Assembly: GCA_943704525.1 (NCBI GenBank)
Contig: CALSCQ010001300.1
Coordinates: forward strand, 1-42,122
Direction of reading: 5' to 3'
Source: Pigoraptor vietnamica
Lineage: Eukaryota > Opisthokonta > Filasterea
DNA length: 42,122 bases
Program-made: the position numbers and the translations under genes
In this document: positions 29,203 to 39,916 of the stretch, in pieces
How positions within the stretch are numbered: the first letter of the stretch is position 1
How the letters are laid out: every line of letters starts with the position of its first letter
Notes under the pieces: generated by a model
The model's input: the letters and a program-made list of their open reading frames with translations, nothing else
Told to the model about the DNA's origin: nothing
Database searches by the model: none

Positions 29203-32200
29203 ATGGAGGCGACAGACAAGGCTTTCTTGAAGCACTGCGCGGGCCTCGAACGCATTGGCACCGAGGCGGTCAAAGGTGCGGTGCTGCATTGTTTGGGACA
29301 CTTCTGGCAGCTGCATCGCAATATTGCGAAGGGGAGGGCGAAGATCTTCGTGTGTGAGCCTGAAGTGTCCCACTTGCTCTACTGTCCGCCGTGCTCATTG
29401 GTTGCGTATTTCAGGCGCAAGCAAGAAGGGCAAGGCGGCGGGTGACGGAAAGCGCGCCGCGGGCGACGTCCGCCTCCCGCCCCCGCTGACCGACTTGCTG
29501 CGCATCGGCCGCGACGACCTCGCTAAGGCACTTCGCGCCATTGCGTGCAACCATTGCCGCCTGTTTGCTCAGCGCGTGTTCCGGGCCCACTTTTCCGGGT
29601 CGCAGTCGGCGGAGGGCTCGAAGGGTGCGAGTGCGCCGGACGAAAGTGATGCCGTCGAATCGGAGAAGGCCGAAGCGGCGGCCGTTGACGTGTCGGATGC
29701 ACTCGCTGCGCACTTTGCAGCGGTTGAAGCTGTGCGAAAGGCGCCCGCGGCGCAGGCTGCGACGTCCGGCAAGCGCGGAGGCAAGAAGGAGGGCGACTCC
29801 GCGCCCGACCAGGACGACGCCGAGCGCCAGCAGCGCACGCAGCGAGCGGCGCAGGCGCAGGCGGAAGCCGAGGGGGCACGAAAGGCCCTTTTGGCGGCCG
29901 TCGAACTCGTGCGGAAGTTGACGAGCGACGCGGCTTCGTCGGACGCCGCCGTTGGCGAGCACATTGCGTTGCGCGTGCCGGACCCGTTCCAGCACCCGCC
30001 GGCACCCGACGCCCCGAATCGCCCCGCGGTCCTCGACGTCCTCGGCCACGTGATGATGGCATCGCAGGCGAACATCGTCTTTTCTCCCACCGTCCTGTCG
30101 CCAAGCGCGCTCAAGACAGTGGGCGCTGGGGCGGCGGAGTGGGCTGCTTCGGCGCCGGCTGCCGCGTGCACGTCCAGCAGCACCCCTGCGGACTATGAGA
30201 CGGCGGCAAAGGAGCTAAACGCGGACGTGGACGCATGCCGGAAGGAGTTCGCGAAAGAACTCTCGACGATGCACGCGACGCGGCACCGGATTGTGTGGCA
30301 GGCGTGCGATGCGATCGCGCGCGCAGCGGAGCGGAGGGCCGCCGCGGTTGCCTCTGTGGCTGACGAGCGCCATGCGTTTGTTGTCAAGTGGGTGGACGGC
30401 GAGCTACCCATAGGAGAGCGATGGTCCGCGCTGGTGCTGGCAAAGGTTGCGAAGAAGAAGGAGTACACGGGGAGCGCACGCAGCGAGCGCCTCGCCGCCG
30501 AGAAGGAGAAGGAGGCGGCAGGGGACGCGATGATTGCGGTGCGTGTGAGACATGGATGTTTTGGTAACGCAATTGGTGGCTATCTGTTTAGTGTGGTTTA
30601 AGGGGCTGTATGTTGACGATGTCGTGCACATGCGCAGTCGTACTGTGAGAAGCTCGAGGCCTCGTCGCGCGCATGGGGAGATGACGTCCTCACGAAGATT
30701 GTGCCGGCCGCCGCCGACGTCGTCAAGGCCGAGCTTGTTGTGTTGCGCAAGTGCACTGCGGAACTGCGCGACAGGTGCGACTGATTACCCCTTGCGCATT
30801 CATACAGACATCCTACCCCTAGCCAAACCCCCCCCCCCCCCCCCCCACACACACACACCCCGGACTGATGTACCCTGTTCGTTGATGATACGCAGGATGG
30901 GCCGCATCGATTCGGCCGCCGTTTCGCCTGATCTCGTGCGCAAGTGCGCGGCGCTCATCGAGGAGGCCGACGCCGCCGTTTCGCAGGCGGAGCAGGCGAT
31001 TGTGGCTGTCGTCAACGACGTGCAGTCGCTGCAGGAGTCGCGGCATGCCGGCATTTGCGCGGATCTCGAGCGCATTCTTGCGCAGTGGAAGGCGCCCCCT
31101 GCACCCGAGGCGGCGGCGGCGGCGGACGGCGAACTGTCGTCGTTCGCGGCAAAGAAGGCGCTGATGGACAACAAGGACTTTCGGCGGAAGCTGCGCAAGG
31201 TGAGCTTGCTGTCGCCCTGCAGCGATTTGGCCATGCAAATATCGCTCACCCCTTGTCGTGCGGCAGATTGAGAACCGGCTGGCGGACGCGCGGTCCGATA
31301 CCGTCGACGCCGTGCTGGGACTCTTGCAGCCGTCGAGTATGCCGGCGTCCCACCGCCTTGTTCTGTTGGCCGCGTGTTGTGAGGCGAAGGCCCTGGGGAC
31401 CTCGCAGCGCGCGGAATTCGGGGCGCAGCTGAAGTCGCGTATGGACGAACTCGCAGTGCGGCGCTCGGCCATAGAGTGGGTTTTCTATTGCGGTTATGTC
31501 TCTGCTTTGGTTATTGGCACCGTAACTTTGGTTCAGTTTCGGACGTGTGTTCGCACGCTGAGCACAGACTGCTTTCGCATGCTAGGGAAGCGTTCGGCGG
31601 AGAGGCGAGTCGGGGGCTGACGTGGCTCTGCCGTGGCCTGGCGAGCCTGGTGTGGCACGCGCTGGAGCGATCGTACGAGGAGAGCCTCGTCGCGCAAAAG
31701 CAGCAGGAGCTTCTCGAGGAACAGCAGAGGGAAGAGGCGCGCCGGGCCAAACAGCTCGAGAAGGAGGCCGCTGCGAAGGCGAAGGCGGTGGAGGCGGCGG
31801 CAGAAGCGGAGGCGAAAAAGGACGCAGCGGACGAAAGCAAGAAGAAAAAGAAGAAGAAGAAGGTCGCTGCGGATGCGCAGACCGCGCCCGCACCCCCGGC
31901 GGAGTCGGTTGCGCAAACGGCACCGCAACAGAATGTGTCCTCGACGATTGCTGCGAAGGCAGAGTCGGAATCGGCCCGCATTGCGCAGCCGCCGGCATCT
32001 GCGCCTCTCCCTCCTGCGGCCGCCCCCTCTGCAGCTGCACAGCCTGCGCTTGCCGCGGAGGGCCTTCCGCCGTGGATGTCGCACCCCTATGCCGCATACG
32101 ATATGCCCACCCTTCTTGCCATGATCGACAACCTCACCGCGGCTAATGGGGAACTCGTGCGCCGCGTGGGCGTCGCAGAGCACACCATCGCGCGACAGGC

Positions 32201-32732
32201 GGCCATGATCACAGACCTCTCCGCGCGTCTGCAGCTCGCGCTTCAGCTCTCCCGGCCGCCCGGCCTTACCGCGGGCGTCCGGTCCGATGCCGCCGCGCCG
32301 CTTGTCGCGGCTGTACCTGTGTCTGCCGCTCCTGTCAGTGCGCCTGTGCCTGTGACGGAGCCAGTTGCAACTCATGCCGAGAGTTCGGCGCCGGAACCCG
32401 CGCCGTCGCAGCGCACGCAGCGGTTTATTCCCCCGAATGAGCGCGCTCGCGCAAAGCGTTCCAAGTACGACGGCGATGGTGCGGCGACCGGGTCGACGGC
32501 TAAGACGCCTTCGAGAGCCGGCGAGGCACCGGGGGCTGATGCGAACGCTCCTCGAGACGGGCAGTCGGGGCGGCAGAACGGGGCGGGAAGAAAGGGCAAC
32601 AATCCGCAGTCACGGCGCGTGTTCTGCGCCAATTGCGGCGAAGGTGGGCATGCGAGCAGCGAGTGTCGCCGCGGATGCCGCTCGTGCGGTGCGCCAGACC
32701 ACGTCAGCGACCGGTGCCCCCAGCGCCAGTAG
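29203..32732 (+). CDS. Unrecognised coiled-coil protein with two C-terminal CCHC zinc knuckles
   Basis: Six exons: 29203-29275, 29415-30538, 30638-30774, 30896-31199, 31267-31475 and about 31586-32732, giving about 997 residues. The acceptor of the last exon is uncertain; 31568 also keeps phase and adds six residues. The protein is largely Ala/Glu/Lys-rich and helical. A KKKKKKKK-type basic block follows a long charged coiled coil (YEESLVAQKQQELLEEQQREE) at about 635-700. After an Ala/Pro-rich stretch comes a second short coiled coil (DNLTAANGELVRRVGVAEH). The last 35 residues hold two CX2CX4HX4C knuckles: CANCGEGGHASSEC at 963-976 and CRSCGAPDHVSDRC at 980-993. Such knuckles bind single-stranded RNA or DNA, so an RNA-linked role is possible but is inference. 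I do not recognise the family. Introns and lack of any enzyme domain argue for a host gene. Confidence 0.75.
30828..30860 (+). repeat. Composite poly-C / (AC)n microsatellite in an intron
   Basis: Nineteen C residues (30828-30846) are followed by about seven AC units, inside the third intron of the CCHC-knuckle gene. The same C-run plus AC design recurs in PPIP5K introns near 33231 and 36690. Confidence 0.9.
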
Positions 32733-32987
32733 ACAAGTCCATTAAATGCGGGCGATGATGTGGACTGGGTCTCTTGTTGCGCGGTTGTCATTTTTTATTT
32801 TATTTTTTTATTTTTTAATTTTATGGGTGCCTCATCTTTCTAGGCCTCTATGGGGCACACCATGTCATGCAAACAAGGAAAAGAAACGCAAGCGGACAAA
32901 AGCAACACAGGAAATGCAAAATATGCATGGTCGCGATGCTCTGACGGGCTTTGATTTTATATCCGAATCCAGCACGGCGCAGAGCAC

Positions 32988-35900
32988 TCAGGGCACGGAC
33001 TTCCTGGCAGGCGTCGAGGGTGCGGGCGGACAGTCGTCCAGCAACGAAATGGCGCTGTTCATGAACGTCTTGAGCGGCATGCTCGGCTTCATCACCACAG
33101 GTGGCTCCACGGGGATCACGTGCCCGCCGCGCGCGAGCAGCCTGCATCGAGTGCGGAATAATTGGCAGTGTTCAGTGTACGCAAACTATTCTTGGGGCAG
33201 TGAAAAACGGCCGGAGCTCTTCTCCATATCGACCCCCCCCCCACACACACACACCCTTCTCTCCAATCCAACCAAGTGGTGAACAGCCACCCAAACACAA
33301 AGAGGAGAAAGAATAATTTTCGCTGTAACCACAATCAAGGACGCACCGTCCGTTCTCGTCAGTGCCAAGCGTCGGGGACTGGCACGCGCCAGGGCTAAAC
33401 AGAACCTCCGCACGGAAGCGCTCGGGGTCGTTCGCGTCGAGATTGGGCCGCTCGTAGAGACGCACGACAATCTGCGTGAGATAATCGAGCTCCGTTGCCG
33501 CAGCCACGCGCGAGAGGCCGTCCGAGTTGGGATTCTGAAACGTGTGTGACACATTCAGCCACAGCAGGCGCACGACAGCACACTGTACGCGCTGCGATGA
33601 CAATGCAACCCACCGCCTCGGGAATGCCGTATCGGAGGCAATTGAGCAACGAGTGCATGTGCGACTCGCTCGTAAAGTAAAGGCGCGTTCGCACGTGGCG
33701 CAGGGGACTCTTGATGTCCGACGTGTACCGAACGTCAAGCCGGTGGACCGTCTCCGTCGGGAAATGGCTGCGAATGTGGCCGTCATCCGCGAGGCCGTCC
33801 GACGCGATGCTGAGGTCGTTGAGCATCTTCCAGAGGAGCTCGCCGCATATGTTCACGCCAATGCACACCTTGTCGTCAACGTTGATTCCATACCTAACCA
33901 GCGAGAGTGGCAATGAGATAAGAAATTTAGGGAGAAGAAATTTTGGGAAAAAATCCAAAAAAAAAGAACATGAAAATAAACAACGGAAAAAGTGCAAGTC
34001 TGATGGAAAGCAACGACAGAAGAAAGGGGGAAAAAAAGAAAGAAAAAAACAAAAACAAAAAAAGACAATGCCCCAAACGACAGAAAAACGAAGAGTTCCC
34101 AAACCACCGTCAACCAACTGAAGGAAGGCAGGAGATCAACATGCATCGGGGCAACGTGGGAGAGCAACAACAAAAAAAAAAAAACCGACAGCAGAACGCC
34201 AAAGAGTCCCCTCAAACACCCACTCCTGCGGAATCACAAAGTCGGCGAGGGCCTTGGAGACGTCGTACAGCTCCGTCATCCCAGCAAAGTTGAGCTCGGC
34301 GTTGTGGAGGCAGTCGTACTTGGCGCAGTCGTAGATGTCGGGTATCTTGCTAATCTCAAAGCTCCCCTTCTTGCGGTTGTGGAAGTCGCGCAGCAGCTTG
34401 TCCCACCGCCGGAACATCAACGACAGCGTCTGCAACGCGCACGCAGGCAAAAGATTCGTCAAAAACGAGATTCCCGAAGGACCACACCGCCGCAGCAATC
34501 CTGCCCACCTCCCCGTTGCACAGAGCCACGTCCACGCCACTCTCAGACGACAGGCGCACTCGAAGCTGGTCCGTCAGGGTTTCCACAAGCTGCGACAGGC
34601 GCTGCAAGGCAGCGTGTGGGTTCGCTATCTTGCGCAGGGAAGCCTCAAGCGACGCGGCCTTAGTAGGCGCCGCCTCGGCAATCGCCGCGTCGTCGATGTC
34701 ACGGTCCGACGAAAGGATGCTCTTGAGTGTCGTCTTCACTCGGTCAAGTTGCGGGACGGCCGCCGAGCTGTCGTCCAGGAGCTTGATGGCAGCGGCGTCC
34801 TTGCGCACGAGGCTAGAGAGTGGGCAAGAGAACAGGCGAGAGCGATGAGCCACGCGCACGACGCCAATCCATCTACCACGACGCGTGCGGCATTACGTTT
34901 CGCAACGCACCTGACGTTGATTGGTGTCAGTTCGCCCTCCAGGTCGAGGAGGCCCTTCGCAAAGGCTGCGGCCGTCATTTGCACGCGGCCCTCGTCGCTC
35001 GAGTAGATCTTGAGGTCATGGCGGTACGTGCTGTGCAGGCGCAGCAAGCCAGTGCCCTCGCCTGCGACGGACGACCGGTCAAATGGCGAAAGCACGCTGA
35101 AGCAACGAACGCACAGGGCAGAAAGTGTAATCGCCCGCACATGGGCCCGCTGCTTGTTACACACCTGGGTAAATATTCCCGCGGAACCACCGGCCAAGCG
35201 ACTCGGACTGCTCGAGCCCCGCGTGCGTGAGCTCTCCGCCCCACTTGAGAATGAGAAGGGCCTCGGTGACCACCTCCGTCTCGCCGTCACCGTCATCCTT
35301 GCGCGTCGCCCACCGGCACGGCTTCAGCTGCACCTTACGGTTGATGCCGCTGAAGTGCCCGCCCTTCTCAAGGACAGCCTGTGGCCACACGAGGGAGTCG
35401 CATCAGTCGAGAAACAGGCAAGCTTACATGGCAGCCGTGCCACACTGCTGCGCACACATGACCCCGGTGACGCGCGGCGAATGCAGCAGCAGCGCCACGC
35501 ACCCTCATCTGCAGCAAGCGGCCGCGGCTCTCTTCGGTGTCGGAGTCCTCGGCCGTCGAGTGGTCCGCGAGCAAACCGCGCGTAATGTCCAAAAGTTCCT
35601 GCAGCTGCGGCGCCGTCTTGAGCTTCAGTTCCTTGCGACTGCTGCCGAAGCGACCGAAGAGCTCGAGGAACTGGGGATTTGTGACCTAGTGGCGAGGACG
35701 ACGTGAGATGCGCAGCAGTGCAGGGGCCAAACCTTCACTTCCACGTCGCAGCACAACACGGTCGCCTGCAAGCAGGACACACGCCCGTGCACGGAGCCCA
35801 CCTTCATCTTCATCTTCTGCTTGGGCGTGCGGTCGCCGTGCCGAACCACCGCAATGACGCAGCGCAGCTCTTCGGTGTCGGCCGCGGCGAGAGTGCCGCC

Positions 35901-38639
35901 GTCGAGCAGCTCAATCTCATCAAGCGCAGTCACGTCGCCGGGATTGCTCACCAGAACGCGTGACCGCCGCTGAAGCCTAGAGCGCCGCAACGACGACAAG
36001 CATGACAAACCAAAGTCAATAAGTGCGTGAACGGGGGCAAAAGGCGGAACCATGCCGGCAGATGGGCCAATAAAGTACGCCTCACAAGCGTTGCTATCAT
36101 CGAACGCCCAGGGAAAGCGAGCACAACAGCGCCACGCAATCGACGCACCTGTGCGGGGCGCAGTGAAGGATGAACGTGTCGCGCAGGACGGCGACGCAAT
36201 CTTGAATGTACTTTGCCGAGTTCTTCACAAAGGACCACCCGTTGACATCGCACACTGCGCACGCAAGGAAAACGCGTAAGCCGCGGAAGTCTCACACTGA
36301 AAAGCGAGGCAAGGCAACGCAAGACAGAAGAGCAACACTCAAGCGCAAGTCTACAACCAACGCACCGTACGACTGGCCGTGCGTTCGCAAGAGGTCAAAG
36401 CCGCACACTGTCTGCAGAGCGGGTAATACGCGCGTCAGATTGGAACTCATGACCCAGACAGGAACTCGCAGGCAGCGTGACAAGAACCCACCTGCTTGAA
36501 CGCGAGGCACACTTTGCGCGCAATGTCCTTCTCTTCCGGCGTGAGCATGACGGGGTATCTGAGACGCAGGCGGCGCAATGAATTTACCGCAGCAATTAAA
36601 AGAGCGCCGGGTACATCAACACGGACAGCGATGACAGTTTGCGACCACACCCACACACCCACACACCCACAGACACAGCGACGACAGTCCCCCCCACACA
36701 CACACTCACACACGCACACACAACACGCACACGCAACTGCCCACCTCACTTCCTTGCCGTCCTTGTCTCGTTGCACCTTGCCATCGACCGTCGGCGACTT
36801 TCGCGCCTCGGCGTGGGCATAATTAGGACCGCACTGCGACACACGCAAAAGAATAAGCCCGGCGATCAAGAGACGAAACAGTGGGAGAGCATGCGTGTAC
36901 CCACCGTATACACCTTGAGGTCGGTGCCTTCCGTGGCGAGAAAATCCTGCGATCGCACGCACGCCATGAGCTCTTTCGAAGACAGACCACGTCACAGCAA
37001 GGTAAGCCTGGCCTTTGCACACGCGCGTAGTGGACAGAGACGCAGTCGCATCACGTGGCACACCTCGTAAATGTACGATCCCTCTTGCCGGACGTTGTTG
37101 ACGTTCGACCGGAATTCGCTCGAGCGGTCGCCCACTTTCCGGAACAGGCGCTGGCTGCCACCGCCCGCAGACTGCGCAACAGCCGCCAGAGTGAACATGG
37201 GCGCCGCGAGACAACAGGCGAAGGCGTACCGCAGCATCAAGCCGCGCGACACGAGGGAGAGTTTGGTACGGGAAACAAGGGAAATAGCAGTGGGCGCACG
37301 ACTGCACGCAGAGTGACTGGATGGCGGGCACCTTTGGGTAGTATATGACAATGTTGTGGTCTTCTCCGCTGATGGGCTTCTCGACAAATGGCTTGTTGAA
37401 GCGTTCGCCATTCACCTGCGGACAAACAGGGCGTCAGACGACGCACCGTCAGAGCACAGGATTCGGATTGGCACAAGCATGATGCATGCGTACATGTATA
37501 CAAGCGCGCGCACACACACACTCACACATGCACACGCACGCACGCACACATGCGACCGTCCACCCCCCCGTACGCCGCACCTCAATGTAGTCCTCGTGCT
37601 CATCGAGCGACTGCTCCATCCCGCTGTCACGGTCAATCACCACGTGGCGCGGGATCGGGATGCCGTGCGTCTTGAGCACCTCGTACACCTGGTGAGAATG
37701 ATCGCGAGCGTGCGTTGGCAAAGGCCACTACGACACCCTTTCGCACATGGCCGATGGCTCATTCCCGGCAAGCACTTATTAACTAACGCATATCACGGCG
37801 CAGTCCTCGCATGGGCACACCGTAGCAGTAAGAAAGAGAATGCAGAACGCACCGTGTGCCTGTTCCACAGCGTGCGTTGCATCGCGAGGTCGTTCAGGAC
37901 GTACGGCTTCCGCAGTGCGACGTACGCCTAACAAAGTGAGGCATAGTGAGGGTCAACGCAGCGACTGAGATCAGCGCGTCGGGGATAGAGACAAGTGAAG
38001 CACCGCGAGCATCAACACAGCGACTGTGATCAGCGCGTCGCGGACGGAGGTAGCCCCACCTCGGCCTTGTTGAGGGGAAAGCCCGTCGAGAAAAACGAGA
38101 TGAGGCAGTCGCACGTCGGCCACTCCTGTATCGGCTTGTTCAGAATGGCACTGCGCAACACGTCACTCCCCGTCAGACAATTTGCGGCCCTCCACAGCGC
38201 CGCACCCAAGGCAGTGTTCGAAGCGAGCGCAAGACAACATTGGTGTAAGAGGGCGAGGCAAATTCCCGCAGTCCCCGCACACATGTGAAATGGCATCGTC
38301 GCAAGACTGAATGTACCACAGCCACTCCATAGTACCCACTCGTCGCCGAAGAGGACAATCTCAAAGTCACCGCTCCCGCGGAGACCGTCGAGAATTTTGC
38401 GCATGGGCTTGGATTGCGCCTGCGACATGGAGCACACACGCAGCGTCAGCCGCCGTAGAAATCACAAGCCCGACACAAACAACACAGCTTACACACACAT
38501 GCAAAGCAACAGAACACGCACACCGACGAGAACCATGCACTGTGGGCGCGCATGCATGACATCCCCGCACCTTTTTGTCCATGGCACAGACGCCAACGAC
38601 AATCTTGCGATTGTCGTCGACGGATGTTTGGAGGAACAT
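32988..38639 (-). CDS. PPIP5K/Vip1 diphosphoinositol pentakisphosphate kinase (kinase plus histidine-phosphatase-like domains)
   Basis: Twenty-one exons on the minus strand from 38639 to 32988, all in phase, giving 939 residues. Exons are 42-304 bp. The N-terminus [11 protein letters not shown] opens the ATP-grasp kinase domain: [49 protein letters not shown] and [13 protein letters not shown] histidine-phosphatase-like domain starts near 358 with [16 protein letters not shown] (RHGDRTP at 367-373). It continues with [68 protein letters not shown] and [16 protein letters not shown]. The last exon adds a short tail ending ...PARKSVP. The enzyme phosphorylates IP6/IP7 to inositol pyrophosphates, and the second domain can remove the same phosphate. 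These molecules report phosphate and energy status. The long disordered C-terminus of vertebrate enzymes is absent. Confidence 0.95.
33231..33253. repeat. Poly-C / (AC)n tract in the last PPIP5K intron
   Basis: About ten C residues followed by AC units on the plus strand; on the sense strand of the gene it reads (GT)n then poly-G. Confidence 0.85.
33894..34223 (-). other. Large T-rich PPIP5K intron
   Basis: This 330-bp intron is the longest in the gene. On the plus strand 33935-34190 is strongly A-rich with several A runs and AAAG units, so the sense strand is T-rich. It joins IPQE to YGIN in phase, restoring the family motif IPQEYGI, which supports the intron boundaries. Confidence 0.75.
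36640..36735. repeat. CA-rich simple repeat with a C run in a PPIP5K intron
   Basis: Imperfect CACACC units, then a short C run near 36689, then CACACA units, between the exons at 36745 and 36558. GT-rich on the sense strand, like other introns here. Confidence 0.75.
37508..37570. repeat. CA-rich simple repeat in a PPIP5K intron
   Basis: Imperfect CACACG and CACACA units followed by a seven-C run, between the exons at 37581 and 37415. Confidence 0.7.
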
Positions 38640-38959
38640 GGCTGGTGGATTTCTCTCTCGTCGTTCAGGTGCCGGAGTTTTCGCAGCTGCGTTCGCCGCA
38701 CAGAGGCGCTTCTGCGGGCGCCCTTACAGCGGTGCACGCGCTCCCTTGGCGATGCCCGTCGCCGTCTTGCTGAAGTTGCTTTGAAGCCGGTTGGTACGGA
38801 TGGTTTGTTTACGTCAGCGCCCGTGTGAGTGCTAGTCTGGGTGAGGGTTAGCATGGAAGAATATCACGTGTGACGAAGTGGCACGTGCCAGCGCATATTG
38901 CCTTTCGTTTTCGAAGAGAGAGAGGCACTAGCGGAAGCCCTCTTAGTATTCGTTGGAAA
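38640..38959. promoter_or_regulatory. Bidirectional promoter, PPIP5K / OCIA-like gene, with E-boxes and a CRE-like site
   Basis: Only 320 bp separate the two divergent start codons. A CRE-like TTACGTCA (TGACGTAA on the other strand) is at 38809-38816. Two CACGTG E-boxes lie at 38865-38870 and 38882-38887. The second forms a perfect 12-bp palindrome, TGGCACGTGCCA, at 38879-38890. CACGTG is the core of bHLH-ZIP sites. Function is inferred from motif and place. Confidence 0.5.
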
Positions 38960-39731
38960 ATGGCGTCGAGTGGGACGACCCCAGTGCGCGTGGAAGGCAC
39001 GCGGCCGACGCTTGACGTCTTCTTCCTCTTTGACGCGGATGCGCGAGCACAAAGGGGCGACTTCAAGGTCAGTAAACCCGTGTGTACGCAAATCGTCGTA
39101 CGCTTGCGACGGACGATCTTCAAAGAGTCGACGTATTATGGCGGCCGCGTGCTTCGTAATAGCGCCGTGCTTTCGTGCGTGTGTGTGACATGTTTCGTTT
39201 GTTCCCCGCAGCCCACTGACGACGAGCGTGTGATTGTGGACAAGGCGCGCTTCAAGGTGCTCTTGGGGTGGGCCTGCGTGTGCATTCCGTCAGCATGCAG
39301 CGCAGGGCCTCAATGTGCGATCCGACGTTTGCCGCAGATTTTTTCCCGGGGCGCTGCTGTCGACTGTTGGCGCGCACTTGCTCTTCACGCGAGCGGCCGC
39401 GCGCGATAGCATGCCCCGTGCGCAACTCGTGCGCACACTACCCAAAGTACATGTTGGTGGGTCACTGGTGGTGTTTCACGCCGTGTGTAAGGGGAGGCTT
39501 GTTGTATTTCCGATACTTTGATATCGTTCATTTCGACTGCCAGTGACATCCCCTTCGCTCTGCACAGCGACATTCCTGCTCGGAGGAGCGCTTGGCTGTT
39601 TGTTTGTTGCGAACGTGCTTGCGCAGCAGATCAAGCGGCTGCCGGCAGATTCGCCGCTCAAAGCAGCGCACGCCGCCGGGTGGCCGCCGAGGTTGCCAAG
39701 TGCGCCGTTGGTGGCCAGTCAAAAACAGTAA
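38960..39731 (+). CDS. Small two-helix membrane protein, OCIA-domain-like
   Basis: Proposed exons 38960-39067, 39211-39267, 39306-39456 and 39568-39731, in phase, giving 159 residues. After about 55 polar residues come RSDVCRRFFPGALLSTVGAHLLFTR, an amphipathic to hydrophobic helix, and then TFLLGGALGCLFVANVLAQQIKRLPADSPLKAA, a Gly-rich membrane helix. Helix, PK-containing loop, Gly-rich helix and a final (K)xLPxSPL motif is the plan of the OCIA domain (OCIAD1/2), which sits in mitochondrial and endosomal membranes. OCIAD2 has nearly the same length. The second intron in this model is only 38 bp, so the exon 2/3 border is uncertain. The family call rests on pattern, not on a search. Confidence 0.5.
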
Positions 39732-39916
39732 CTAAAATGCGCGGGAAAATTTGAAATTTGAATCGTGTGGTCATCGGAAGCCGAACACACTCACCGTAGT
39801 TCCGCAGCACACGCCTTGAGAGAGAAAAAAAACAGCCCCACAAATTCTGTTGCCACGTTTTAGGGCACGGCAGGCTGCGTTGCCACACCCTGGCCAGGCA
39901 GTTGAGCCCAGCCATA

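Noticed and set aside
32605-32732. CCHC knuckles as part of a Gag-like retroelement
   Set aside because: No reverse transcriptase, protease, integrase or terminal repeats nearby, and the frame is part of a multi-exon host gene.
32746-33282. 178-codon plus-strand frame between the CCHC gene and PPIP5K
   Set aside because: Its best-looking part lies antisense to the last PPIP5K exon, which joins in phase to the upstream exon; the rest is low complexity.
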